DNA from: CAZUMH01 sp964621645
Lineage (GTDB): Bacteria > Zhuqueibacterota > QNDG01 > JAGLOF01
DNA length: 15,651 bases
Direction of reading: 5' to 3'
Assembly: GCA_964621645.1 (NCBI GenBank)
Contig: CAZUMH010000085.1
Location: 1 to 15,651 of the forward strand
In this document: positions 1 to 7,333 of the stretch, piece by piece
Layout: the number at the start of each line of letters is the position of its first letter
Numbering within the stretch: the first letter of the stretch is position 1
The notes under the pieces: model-generated
Database searches by the model: none
The model's input: the letters and a program-made list of their open reading frames with translations, nothing else
What the model was told of the DNA's origin: nothing
Program-made: the position numbers and the translations under genes

Positions 1-54
1 TAGAGTGCTTGCTTGACATGCAAGAGGTCACTGGTTCAATTCCAGTATCGCCCA
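1..54 (+). tRNA. tRNA-Val (anticodon GAC), 3' part
   Basis: The 5' end is cut off by the window edge. The anticodon stem (8-12 with 20-24) is a perfect 5 bp helix closing the seven-base loop TTGACAT, with anticodon GAC at 15-17, which reads GUC valine codons. A 5-base variable region follows. The T arm has stem ACTGG/CCAGT at 30-34 and 42-46 around TTCAATT. The 3' acceptor strand is 47-53 and the discriminator base is A54. The next bases are CGA, so CCA is not encoded and must be added by the CCA enzyme. The D-stem 5' half and acceptor 5' strand lie outside the window, so the acceptor pairing cannot be checked. Confidence 0.9.
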
Positions 55-82
55 CGAATTCTCATTTGTTAGGCATGAACAC

Positions 83-110
83 GGAGATTGCATAGAACGC
101 ATCTATCATT
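83..110 (+). promoter_or_regulatory. thrS leader: distant Shine-Dalgarno plus small hairpin
   Basis: The only purine-rich Shine-Dalgarno-like stretch ahead of thrS is GGAG at 83-86, 24 bases from the GTG at 111, too far for normal use. Between them, ATAGA (92-96) and TCTAT (102-106) are perfect inverted repeats around the loop ACGCA. Folding this 15-base hairpin would leave about 9 bases between the Shine-Dalgarno and GTG. The stem has only one G-C pair, so it is weak alone. A bridging or split ribosome site is my inference; regulation of thrS by structure in its leader is known from Escherichia coli, but this one is not visibly homologous. Confidence 0.3.
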
Positions 111-2030
111 GTGAATATAATCAAGATAGAAATCAATACCGGTGAGGAATTTTCAGTTCCATCAAAAAGCATAGTATCTGAAATCCTGAAGGAGAAACAG
201 CCAGATTTACTGAAAAAAGCCGTTGCAGTTAAAATAAACGGACAGCTGGCTGGATTAGATACGGCTGTGAATTCCGACTCCCGCCTCGATATCATCACTG
301 TGGATAACAAGGAAGGGATGGAATTATTCCGCCATAGCGCTTCCCATATCATGGCAGCGGCTGTAAAAATACTCTATCCCGATGCTCAGCTGGGCATCGG
401 TCCGTCAATATCCACAGGCTTTTACTACGATTTTCATCTCTCCGCTTCCCTCACTCCTGAAGATCTGTCCAAGATTGAAGATAAAATGCGACAGATTGTT
501 GAACAGGATATCCCCTTCACCCATGTTCTGGTTAAAAAAGAGGAGGCGATCGATCTTTTCAAGAAAAGGAACGAACCCTTCAAGCTTGAGCTCATTAGAA
601 ACCTGGATAGTGAAGTAGTTTCACTGTATTATACCGGAAAATTGTTTGTTGACTTGTGCCGCGGGCCCCATGTTCCGTCGACTGGCGTGGTAAAACATTT
701 TAAACTGTTATCATTAGCGGGAGCTTACTGGCACGGAGATGAACGCAATCCGGTCATGCAGCGTATCTATGGAACCGCCTTCCCGGAACTGAAACAATTA
801 AAGGCCCATCTCCATCAACTTGAAGAAGCGAGGAAAAGAGATCATCGGATTCTGGCAAAAGAACTGGATCTGTTCAGTTTTCAACCGGAAGGACCAGGCT
901 TTCCATTCTGGCATCCCAACGGGACGGTAGTCTATAATGCCATCCAGGATTATATGAGAGAAGTTCTGCACAAGCACGGCTATGAGGAAATAAAAACACC
1001 TCTCATTTTGAATGAAGCTCTCTGGCATCGCAGCGGCCACTGGGATAATTACAAAGAAAACATGTACTTCACTACTATTGATGAATGCGGATACGCTGTA
1101 AAACCAATGAACTGTCCCGGTGCCCTTCTCATCTATAAGAATACACTTCACAGCTATCGTGAGCTGCCGATCAAACTTTCAGAAATGGGTCTGGTTCACC
1201 GGCACGAGAAATCTGGGGTGCTTCACGGTCTTTTCCGTGTGCGTCAGTTTACTCAGGATGATGCCCATGTTTTCTGCACACCGGACCAGATGGAAGATGA
1301 GATAATCAAACTCATAAAATTGGTGGAAGAGGTTTACGGGACCTTCGGATTTACTGAAATGCAGATCGAAATGTCAACCCGTCCGGAAAAGTCCATCGGT
1401 TCCGATGAAATGTGGAAAAAGGCGGAAGATGCTTTGGTAAATGCCCTCACCAAGGTCAATGCCGACTATGAAATAAATGAAGGAGAAGGCGCATTTTATG
1501 GCCCCAAAATAGATTTTCATATCAAAGATTCCATGTCACGACTATGGCAATGCGGTACGATTCAGGTTGATTTCTCCATGCCGGAAAGATTCGAATTGGA
1601 ATATATCGGTTCCGATGGAAACAGACATAGACCCGTAATGATCCACCGGGCCATTCTTGGTTCCGTGGAACGCTTCCTTGGCATTATGGTAGAACATTAT
1701 GCAGGAGCTCTTCCGGCATGGCTTTCACCGGTACAATGCCTGGTGCTGCCGATAAGCGAAAAACATCATGAATATGCCCGCTCGATTTATCAGAACCTTT
1801 CTCAGCGGGGATTACGCTGCCGGATGGATGATAGAAGTGAGAAGATGGGATATAAAATAAGGGAAGCGGAAAAACAGAAAATTCCCTACGTAATTGTCGT
1901 TGGCGATAAGGAAATGGAAGATAATACCATCTCTGTTCGCGTTAGGAAGATAGGCGATCAGGGAGTATCTACTCTTGAAAATTTCATTTCTTTGATCCAG
2001 GATAAAATTAAAAGGAGGGACAGCAATTAA
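111..2030 (+). CDS. thrS: Threonyl-tRNA synthetase
   Basis: Class II aminoacyl-tRNA synthetase that charges tRNA-Thr in the cytoplasm. The 639-residue product has the usual full length and order: TGS domain (about 1-62), editing domain (about 65-225) with the HxxxH pair H75/H79 and C183/H187, the catalytic core (about 245-535), and the anticodon-binding domain (about 540-635). The zinc ligands that select threonine are visible as C335 in KPMNCPG, H386 in DDAHVF and H512 in MIHRAILG. Motif 2 is around RHEKSGVLHGLFRVRQF. The GTG at 111 is chosen because an in-frame TAG at 93-95 limits extension and the TGS domain begins at once; ATT at 108 or ATC at 105 are possible but less likely. The stop codon overlaps the start of infC. 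No T-box fits in the 57 bases after the tRNA, and no terminator is seen there. Confidence 0.96.
   Translation: MNIIKIEINTGEEFSVPSKSIVSEILKEKQPDLLKKAVAVKINGQLAGLDTAVNSDSRLDIITVDNKEGMELFRHSASHIMAAAVKILYPDAQLGIGPSISTGFYYDFHLSASLTPEDLSKIEDKMRQIVEQDIPFTHVLVKKEEAIDLFKKRNEPFKLELIRNLDSEVVSLYYTGKLFVDLCRGPHVPSTGVVKHFKLLSLAGAYWHGDERNPVMQRIYGTAFPELKQLKAHLHQLEEARKRDHRILAKELDLFSFQPEGPGFPFWHPNGTVVYNAIQDYMREVLHKHGYEEIKTPLILNEALWHRSGHWDNYKENMYFTTIDECGYAVKPMNCPGALLIYKNTLHSYRELPIKLSEMGLVHRHEKSGVLHGLFRVRQFTQDDAHVFCTPDQMEDEIIKLIKLVEEVYGTFGFTEMQIEMSTRPEKSIGSDEMWKKAEDALVNALTKVNADYEINEGEGAFYGPKIDFHIKDSMSRLWQCGTIQVDFSMPERFELEYIGSDGNRHRPVMIHRAILGSVERFLGIMVEHYAGALPAWLSPVQCLVLPISEKHHEYARSIYQNLSQRGLRCRMDDRSEKMGYKIREAEKQKIPYVIVVGDKEMEDNTISVRVRKIGDQGVSTLENFISLIQDKIKRRDSN
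2013..2028 (+). promoter_or_regulatory. infC ribosome binding site with AUU start
   Basis: A strong Shine-Dalgarno, AGGAGGG at 2013-2019, lies six bases before the ATT codon at 2026-2028. The ATT shares a base with the thrS stop TAA (2028-2030). The next in-frame standard start, GTG at 2041, is 21 bases from this Shine-Dalgarno. Placement therefore supports initiation at AUU. In E. coli, infC also begins at AUU, and IF3 represses its own synthesis by rejecting this non-standard start. Confidence 0.85.
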
Positions 2031-2535
2031 AAAAAATGATGTGAGGATTAACGAGGAAATTACCGCAAAAGAAGTCCGACTTGTTGACGAAGATGGTTCC
2101 CAGGTGGGTGTAGTCCCTATCGATAAAGCGCGTGAGGAGGCTGATAAAAAGAATCTTGATTTGGTAGAGATAGCCCCCTCAGCTTCTCCGCCTGTCTGCC
2201 GCATCATGGATTTCGGAAAATTTAAATATCAGCAAAGCAAAAAAGATAAAGCCAGTAAAAAAAAGCAGCATGTTATTAATATTAAAGAAATTCGGTTCAG
2301 ACCGACTATCGAAGAACATGATATCGAATTCAAGCTGCGCCAAGCCAAGAAATTCATCGAAGCGGGAAATCATCTTCGTATCCGCATCCTTTTCAGGGGA
2401 AGACAGATAGTACATCCTGAGCTTGGTGAGGCAGTTCTGAACAGGGTGACTCTGGAATTAGAAGAAATTGCGAAACTGGAAAGTCCGCCAACAAAAGAGG
2501 GGAGAAGTCTGCTGGCGACTTTCATACCAAAATAA
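2026..2535 (+). CDS. infC: Translation initiation factor IF-3 (AUU start)
   Basis: IF3 binds the 30S subunit, keeps it apart from 50S and checks the start codon and initiator tRNA. The product is 169 residues when started at ATT 2026, close to the usual 170-180. The N-domain (about 1-66) carries the family signature VCRIMDFGKFKYQ at 57-69. A lysine-rich helical linker (about 67-85) leads to the C-domain (about 86-169) with KEIRFRPTIEEHD. The residues gained by the ATT start, KKNDVRINEEI, match the usual IF3 N-terminus; starting at GTG 2041 would remove the first five codons and lose the Shine-Dalgarno. Translation is probably coupled to thrS, since the two genes overlap. The AUU start suggests negative autoregulation, which could also affect rpmI and rplT downstream. 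Confidence 0.95.
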   Translation: MKKNDVRINEEITAKEVRLVDEDGSQVGVVPIDKAREEADKKNLDLVEIAPSASPPVCRIMDFGKFKYQQSKKDKASKKKQHVINIKEIRFRPTIEEHDIEFKLRQAKKFIEAGNHLRIRILFRGRQIVHPELGEAVLNRVTLELEEIAKLESPPTKEGRSLLATFIPK

Positions 2536-2551
2536 ACAGGAGTTATGGAAA

Positions 2552-2749
2552 ATGCCGAAAATTCGTTCAAAGCGAGGCGCCCAAAAACGCTTCAAGCTTA
2601 CCTCTTCAAAAAAAGTGAAAAGACACAAGTCTCATGCCAGTCATATCCTGACTAAAAAGACACGCAAACGGAAGAGAAATCTAAGAAAGTCAGATCTTGT
2701 CTCCTGCAATGAAGAACGGCGGGTAAAACGTATGATTGGTGTAGGTTAA
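2552..2749 (+). CDS. rpmI: 50S ribosomal protein L35
   Basis: A 65-residue, very basic protein of the large ribosomal subunit, of typical length. It begins MPKIRSKRGAQKRFKLTSS and contains HKSHASHILTKKTRKRKRNLR, the usual L35 core. The start at ATG 2552 has AGGAG at 2538-2542 nine bases upstream. The frame is open upstream into infC, but that extension has no L35 similarity. An ATG at 2545 lies in another frame and only two bases from the Shine-Dalgarno. The gene sits 16 bases after infC and 28 bases before rplT, the conserved infC-rpmI-rplT order, where L20 often regulates rpmI and rplT by binding the mRNA. I do not see a clear L20 operator here. Confidence 0.95.
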   Translation: MPKIRSKRGAQKRFKLTSSKKVKRHKSHASHILTKKTRKRKRNLRKSDLVSCNEERRVKRMIGVG

Positions 2750-2777
2750 TAATAAGGGTAATAGTGTGAGGGTATAA

Positions 2778-3128
2778 ATGCCAAGAGCAAAAAATGCAGT
2801 AGCGAGCAGGAAAAGAAGAAAAAAAATACTCAAAGCGGCTAAAGGGTACCGTGGAGCAAAAAGCAAACTCTTTAAGACAGCAAAAGAAAGCGTGCAGCGA
2901 TCGTTGCAGTATGCCTATCGGGATCGGAGAGTTCGTAAGAGAGAATTCAGAAAACTATGGATTACCCGTATAAATGCTGCAGCACATATGCATGGTTTGA
3001 ATTATTCAACTTTTATTCAGCTTTTGAATAAAAATGATATCCGGCTTGATCGCAAAGTATTGGCATATATCGCTGTAAATGATCCGGGCACTTTTAAACA
3101 ACTCGTCGATGCCGTACAGAAAGCGTGA
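2778..3128 (+). CDS. rplT: 50S ribosomal protein L20
   Basis: L20 binds 23S rRNA early in assembly of the large subunit. The product has 116 residues, normal for the family (about 117-119). It starts MPRAKNAVASRKRRKKILK and holds the basic helical N-terminal extension, then RDRRVRKREFRKLWITRINAA and the C-terminal globular part with LNKNDIRLDRKVLA. GAGGG at 2768-2772 lies five bases before the ATG. In Gram-positive and enteric bacteria L20 represses its own operon; whether this happens here cannot be read directly. The stop TGA (3126-3128) is in the same frame as pheS and only nine bases before it. Confidence 0.96.
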   Translation: MPRAKNAVASRKRRKKILKAAKGYRGAKSKLFKTAKESVQRSLQYAYRDRRVRKREFRKLWITRINAAAHMHGLNYSTFIQLLNKNDIRLDRKVLAYIAVNDPGTFKQLVDAVQKA

Positions 3129-3137
3129 GTTTCCCGG

Positions 3138-4160
3138 ATGGGATCCGTTGACATACAAAAGAAAATAGAAGAGACGGAAGGCCTATTTCATCAGGCTGTT
3201 CAGTCGGTTTCTTCTGATGCTGAAGTTGAAGAAGTACGCATCCGGTTTTTAGGGCGAAAAGGGCTGATAAGTGCTCTTTTCAAAGGTATGGGAGATCTCG
3301 ATCAGCAACAAAGGAAAAGCGCGGGTGAGCGGATCAACGCCCTTAAAATCCAGGCACAGGAAAAACTGGAGAAAGCGAAAACTCTTTTTCCCGATCAACG
3401 GGAGTCACGTGAATCATTCGATATCACTCTTCCTGGCAACTGGTTTTCCGCGGGTCATTACCATCCACTGACGCTGGTCCTTCGACAGATTAAGACCATC
3501 TTTCAGAATATGGGCTTTTCTATCGCCGAAGGGCCTGAAGTTGAAACTGAATACTATAATTTTGAGGCATTGAACATACCGCAGGGACACCCGGCCCGTG
3601 AAATGCAGGACACGCTATATGTAGAGGATGATTTCGTTCTGCGAACCCATACATCCCCGGTGCAGGTACGGGTAATGGAACAACAGAAACCCCCGGTCCG
3701 CATCATCTCTCCGGGCCGCTGTTTCCGCCGTGATACACCTGATGCAACCCATTCACCGGTTTTTCACCAAGTTGAAGGACTTGTGGTCGATGAAGGGATA
3801 ACCTTCGCGGATTTGAAGGGGGTAATCCTCAATTTCGCCCGTCAAATGTTCGGACCTGATATGGAAATCCGTTTCCGTCCAAGTTTCTTCCCATTTGTCG
3901 AACCAGGAGCGGAATACGATTTCACCTGCTTCGTCTGCCGCGGAAAAGGGTGCCGTATCTGCAAGGGAAGCGGCTGGATTGAAATATCAGGCGCCGGAAT
4001 GGTTAATCCTGCGGTATTCGACTTTGTCGGGTATGACACCGAGAAATATACCGGTTATGCCTTTGGAATGGGAGCAGAACGAATCGCCATGGCCCTGTAC
4101 GGAATTGATGATATCCGTGTATTTTTTGAGAACGACAAGAGATTCTTAGAGCAATTTTAG
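3138..4160 (+). CDS. pheS: Phenylalanyl-tRNA synthetase alpha subunit
   Basis: Catalytic subunit of the alpha2-beta2 enzyme that charges tRNA-Phe. The 340-residue length is typical. An N-terminal coiled-coil region (about 1-95) includes RFLGRKG, and the class II core follows: GPEVETEYYNFEALNIP (132-148), motif 2 at SPGRCFRRDTPDATHSPVFHQ (191-211), the phenylalanine-pocket segment FPFVEPGAEYDFTC (251-264) and motif 3 YAFGMGAERIAM (307-318). Four cysteines, C264, C267, C272 and C275 (CxxC-x4-CxxC), suggest a small metal site, as I recall from many bacterial PheS outside the enterics. No good Shine-Dalgarno precedes ATG 3138 (GTTTCCCGG), so initiation probably depends on ribosomes finishing rplT nine bases upstream. 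pheT follows after 10 bases. Confidence 0.96.
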   Translation: MGSVDIQKKIEETEGLFHQAVQSVSSDAEVEEVRIRFLGRKGLISALFKGMGDLDQQQRKSAGERINALKIQAQEKLEKAKTLFPDQRESRESFDITLPGNWFSAGHYHPLTLVLRQIKTIFQNMGFSIAEGPEVETEYYNFEALNIPQGHPAREMQDTLYVEDDFVLRTHTSPVQVRVMEQQKPPVRIISPGRCFRRDTPDATHSPVFHQVEGLVVDEGITFADLKGVILNFARQMFGPDMEIRFRPSFFPFVEPGAEYDFTCFVCRGKGCRICKGSGWIEISGAGMVNPAVFDFVGYDTEKYTGYAFGMGAERIAMALYGIDDIRVFFENDKRFLEQF

Positions 4161-4170
4161 GACTTGTGGG

Positions 4171-6561
4171 ATGAAAATCAGTCTGAACTGGCTCAAACAA
4201 TATGTTTCCTGTAAGACAGACCCTGCTGAACTGGCGAATATTCTCACTTTGCTTGGTTTGGAAGTTGAAGAAGTGGAGCAGCTGTTAGATAACGGTTTCT
4301 CCGGGGTTATTGTGAGCCGTGTCCTGGAAGTTGAAAAGCATCCCAATGCTGATAAATTGTCTGTCTGCCGTATCGATACGGGCAAGGAAACGGTACAAGT
4401 GGTCTGCGGTGCTCCAAATGTCGCTCCTGGTCAGCTCGCTCCCTTCGCGCCCGTTGGAGCCAAATTAGAAAGCGGAGTGACTATCGGAGCCGTGAATCTC
4501 AGGGGAGTGGACAGTCAGGGGATGATTTGTTCTGAACGGGAACTGGGACTTAGTGACAGTCATGAAGGAATTATGGTACTCTCCGGAGATTCTTATCAAG
4601 TAGGGGAGATGTTTGGCTCAAATAAAAATCAGGCAGACACCATATATCATATAGATGTGACCCCTAACCGCCCCGATTGCCTCAGTCACATCGGTATCGC
4701 CCGGGAAGTGGCCGCAGCTTGCGGATCGGATCTTGTTATTCCCGAATCGCTTGTAAAAGAGTCTTCCGAATCCATTGAAAAATTCATCACCATCGCTATC
4801 GAAGATACGAGCGCCTGTCCGCGTTACAGCGCCCGCTATATAGAGGGAGTGACTATCGCGGAATCACCCCAATGGCTCAAAGAACGAATTAGTGCAGTTG
4901 GTATTCGCCCTATCAATAATGTGGTCGATATCACAAATTTCGTGCTTATGGAAACTGGGCATCCACTGCACGCCTTCGATTACCGCTTTATAAAAGGGAA
5001 AAAGATCGAGGTACGCAAGGCGCAAAACAAAGAAACATTCACAACTCTTGACGGCGTAACTCGTGTACTTACAAAAGAGGACCTTCTCATTTGTGACGGT
5101 GAAAATCCGATTGCCCTCGCTGGAATCATGGGAGGCGAGAATTCCGAGGTTTCGGATAATACCACTTCCATCCTTTTAGAAAGCGCCTATTTTGATCCAA
5201 TGACAATCAGAAAAAGCGCCAAGAGATTGGGACTTGCTACTGAAGCTTCTCATCGTTTTGAAAGAGGAGCTGATCCCAACAATACAATATTCGCGGTAAA
5301 CCGGGCGGCACGTCTGATTGCTGAGATATGCGGAGGTAAAGTCGCCGCTGGAATAGCAGACGCGTACCCGGAGAAAATTGATCCAGTGACCGTTGATCTG
5401 AGGCCGGAGCGCATCAATTTAGTGTGTGGTGAGAACATCCCCGTCACCGAAGCGAAAGAGATCCTTCAGCGATTGCAATTTACTCTGTCTGATACAGATC
5501 CTATCACAGTAAGTGTTCCCACTTTCAGGCCGGACGTGACTCGCGAGATCGATCTGATTGAGGAAGTTTTAAGACATTATGGATACGATAAGATAACTCC
5601 CGCACATACACAAACAGTTCCTCTTTCCGATACAAGAAATCATCGGGATGAATTCAAGGAACAATTGCGTGATTTGTTCGCCGGATTCGGACTTTGTGAA
5701 GTGCTGAATAACAGCATGGTTCCCGAAGAATTCGCTCGCATGGGGTTTCCACATACTGAACCTTTTACGGTAAGCAATCCGCTTAATCCAGAAACAGCTT
5801 TTCTGCGTACGAGTCTCATCCCGGGAATCCTCTTATCCGTCGAGTGGAACAGGAACCGGTCCACGGACAGCTGCCGTTTTTATGAAATCGGCAAAGTATT
5901 CGCTAAAGCTGGTAAAAACAAGCTCCCTCATGAACGCGACATGGTCTCTTTTCTACTCACCGGAAAGGAGAAGAATGATCCTCTCTGGCTTCACGAAGAC
6001 AGCGTGTATGGATATTTCCATCTAAAAGGGCTTTTAGAAAAGGTGTTCGTTCGGTTTCATCTTGGCAAACCAGATATTCTCCTGGAGAAAAATCCATTTT
6101 TCATCGATGAAACCTCCTGCCGAATTTATCATGACGGTTCTCCGATTGGCTGGATGGGAGAAATAGCACCTGACATACGAGAAAAATTCGATATAGAGGA
6201 CCCGTCGTTCGCTGCTGAGCTGGATATTGACGTGCTAGAAAAGGAATCAAGAGATGTCTTATATAAGCCAATTCCGAAATTTCCTGCTGTAAAAAGGGAT
6301 GTGGCTTTTCTCATTAAAGAAGAAATAACCGTTTCTGCTATCACGAAATGTATGCAGAAAGCGGGAGGCGAATTCATTCATCGAATAGAATTATTTGACA
6401 TCTATAAAGGAAAGCAAATACCAGCAGGCATGAAGAGTGTCGCTTTTTCTCTCAGTTTTTTATCCAGGGATAAAACACTCACGGAAAATGAGATCGAAAA
6501 TGATTTTAACAGAATCATCAAGGCTGTGGAAAAAGATTTCGACGCCTCGCTCCGCTCCTGA
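4171..6561 (+). CDS. pheT: Phenylalanyl-tRNA synthetase beta subunit
   Basis: Beta subunit of PheRS; it binds tRNA-Phe and hydrolyses mischarged Tyr-tRNA-Phe. The 796 residues match the bacterial family. In order: an N-terminal segment beginning MKISLNWLKQYV; an EMAP/OB-fold tRNA-binding domain (about 42-150) with HPNADKLSVCRIDTG; the B3/B4 editing domain (about 210-390) including INNVVDITNFVLMETGHPLHAFD-like sequence and RFERGADP; the B5 domain (about 405-475); a catalytic-like domain (about 480-690); and the C-terminal FDX-ACB anticodon-binding domain (about 705-796) with PKFPAVKRDVAFL. The start ATG is 10 bases after the pheS stop with GTGGG just upstream. It forms a two-gene unit with pheS, and the next gene begins 23 bases after its stop. 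Confidence 0.97.
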   Translation: MKISLNWLKQYVSCKTDPAELANILTLLGLEVEEVEQLLDNGFSGVIVSRVLEVEKHPNADKLSVCRIDTGKETVQVVCGAPNVAPGQLAPFAPVGAKLESGVTIGAVNLRGVDSQGMICSERELGLSDSHEGIMVLSGDSYQVGEMFGSNKNQADTIYHIDVTPNRPDCLSHIGIAREVAAACGSDLVIPESLVKESSESIEKFITIAIEDTSACPRYSARYIEGVTIAESPQWLKERISAVGIRPINNVVDITNFVLMETGHPLHAFDYRFIKGKKIEVRKAQNKETFTTLDGVTRVLTKEDLLICDGENPIALAGIMGGENSEVSDNTTSILLESAYFDPMTIRKSAKRLGLATEASHRFERGADPNNTIFAVNRAARLIAEICGGKVAAGIADAYPEKIDPVTVDLRPERINLVCGENIPVTEAKEILQRLQFTLSDTDPITVSVPTFRPDVTREIDLIEEVLRHYGYDKITPAHTQTVPLSDTRNHRDEFKEQLRDLFAGFGLCEVLNNSMVPEEFARMGFPHTEPFTVSNPLNPETAFLRTSLIPGILLSVEWNRNRSTDSCRFYEIGKVFAKAGKNKLPHERDMVSFLLTGKEKNDPLWLHEDSVYGYFHLKGLLEKVFVRFHLGKPDILLEKNPFFIDETSCRIYHDGSPIGWMGEIAPDIREKFDIEDPSFAAELDIDVLEKESRDVLYKPIPKFPAVKRDVAFLIKEEITVSAITKCMQKAGGEFIHRIELFDIYKGKQIPAGMKSVAFSLSFLSRDKTLTENEIENDFNRIIKAVEKDFDASLRS

Positions 6562-6584
6562 AATTGCAATGAAAGGAGTATTTT

Positions 6585-6866
6585 ATGGATAACAAAAGCT
6601 TGGAGATTCTGGAAGAAAAAATCAACAGGGTCATATCCAAACTAAATAAACTGAAAGTGGAAAACCAGGAATTAAAACAAAAGATAACTGAGTTACAGGC
6701 TAATGTGCGGGAAAAGGATGAGGAAATCGAACGGATACAGGCTCAATCGAAACAGATTACACAAATGCAGAGCGATGCAGAAACCTACAAGGAGAATCAA
6801 AACAGAATAAAGGAAAAAGTCGAAACGCTGCTGGAAAAGCTACAGGAGTTCGACGATTTACAATAA
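6585..6866 (+). CDS. Small coiled-coil protein, ZapB-like
   Basis: A 93-residue acidic and lysine-rich protein made almost entirely of heptad repeats, for example LEILEEKINRVISKLNKL and VENQELKQKITELQANVRE, with no signal peptide or membrane segment. Cysteine and tryptophan are absent. It ends with the acidic tail EFDDLQ. AAAGGAG around 6571-6577 precedes the ATG at good spacing. It lies 23 bases after pheT and 65 bases before zapA. The size, the continuous coil and the adjacency to zapA suggest a ZapB-type or other FtsZ-ring accessory protein. That function is inference: coiled coils resemble each other by composition, so the family call is weak, though the reality of the gene is not in doubt. 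Confidence 0.8.
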   Translation: MDNKSLEILEEKINRVISKLNKLKVENQELKQKITELQANVREKDEEIERIQAQSKQITQMQSDAETYKENQNRIKEKVETLLEKLQEFDDLQ

Positions 6867-6931
6867 ATATCGGGGTTTGAAGGGATCATAACAAACCACT
6901 AACTGAACATTTATTCTGCAGGACCGAATCT

Positions 6932-7240
6932 ATGGGTTCTGATAGCAATATCCTCAAGGTAAGCATATATGGCGCGGATTACACAGTCCGAGGTCAGACA
7001 GACGCAGATAAAATCAAGGAAGTCGCAGAGTATCTCGATAGTAAAATGCGCGAAGTGGATAAAAATGTGCGTGTTGATTCATCACTTAAGATAGCCATTT
7101 TAGCTTCGCTGAATATTACCTATGAGCTTTTTACAGAGCGTGGAATTACAGAATCACTTCAAGCTGAGATCAATGAACTGCGTAATCGTCTTGAGGATAA
7201 GATCAGAGAACTGAACAATCTGATCGACAGACAGTTATAA
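6932..7240 (+). CDS. zapA: Cell division protein ZapA
   Basis: ZapA cross-links FtsZ filaments at midcell and stabilises the Z ring. The 102 residues match the family. The N-terminal globular part (about 1-60) has LKVSIYGADYTVRGQTD and the helix with VAEYLDSKMREVDKN; the middle has SSLKIAILASLNITYELF, the typical ZapA segment; and the C-terminal part (about 68-102) is a coiled coil, LQAEINELRNRLEDKIRELN. ATG 6932 is preceded by AGGA at 6920-6923 with an eight-base gap. The preceding gene encodes a ZapB-like coil, and the next gene is rny. In several bacteria a 6S RNA lies after zapA; here the 105-base gap is too short for a typical 6S RNA but holds a strong hairpin. Confidence 0.92.
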   Translation: MGSDSNILKVSIYGADYTVRGQTDADKIKEVAEYLDSKMREVDKNVRVDSSLKIAILASLNITYELFTERGITESLQAEINELRNRLEDKIRELNNLIDRQL

Positions 7241-7333
7241 TAACATAAAGCTATCCATTCCCGCAGAAGAGAAGATCCCTTCCTTCCAGGATTCCATAAA
7301 GGAACCCCCTTACTCTTCATGCGGGTTTGTTAT
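7240..7333 (+). promoter_or_regulatory. Structured rny leader with possible anti-Shine-Dalgarno loop
   Basis: The zapA-rny gap can form a long imperfect hairpin. CCCGCA (7260-7265), GAAGAG (7266-7271) and AAG (7272-7274) pair with CTT (7309-7311), CTCTTC (7313-7318) and TGCGGG (7320-7325), giving 15 pairs with single A bulges at 7312 and 7319. An outer AT-rich helix, roughly 7240-7248 with 7326-7333, may extend it. The loop holds a small TTCC/GGAA hairpin (7292-7295 with 7301-7304) and a pyrimidine stretch, TTCCTTCC at 7280-7287. That stretch is complementary to GGAGGAA (7337-7343), the rny ribosome site, apart from one bulged T, so a pseudoknot could block rny translation. The helix is seen directly; a regulatory role, for example RNase Y autocontrol, is inference. 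It does not match any RNA family I recognise. Confidence 0.5.

Noticed and set aside
55..110. T-box riboswitch ahead of thrS
   Set aside because: The gap is only 56 bases, with no specifier stem, no T-box consensus and no terminator/antiterminator pair.
2041..2043. GTG as the infC start
   Set aside because: It is 21 bases from the Shine-Dalgarno and removes five codons that match the usual IF3 N-terminus; ATT 2026 fits better.
2545..2547. ATG as an rpmI start
   Set aside because: It is in another frame and only two bases from the AGGAG; ATG 2552 gives the exact L35 sequence.
6874..6897. GGTTTG/CAAACC hairpin between the coiled-coil gene and zapA
   Set aside because: Six pairs around a 12-base loop with no T-run and no clear relation to the zapA ribosome site; could be chance.
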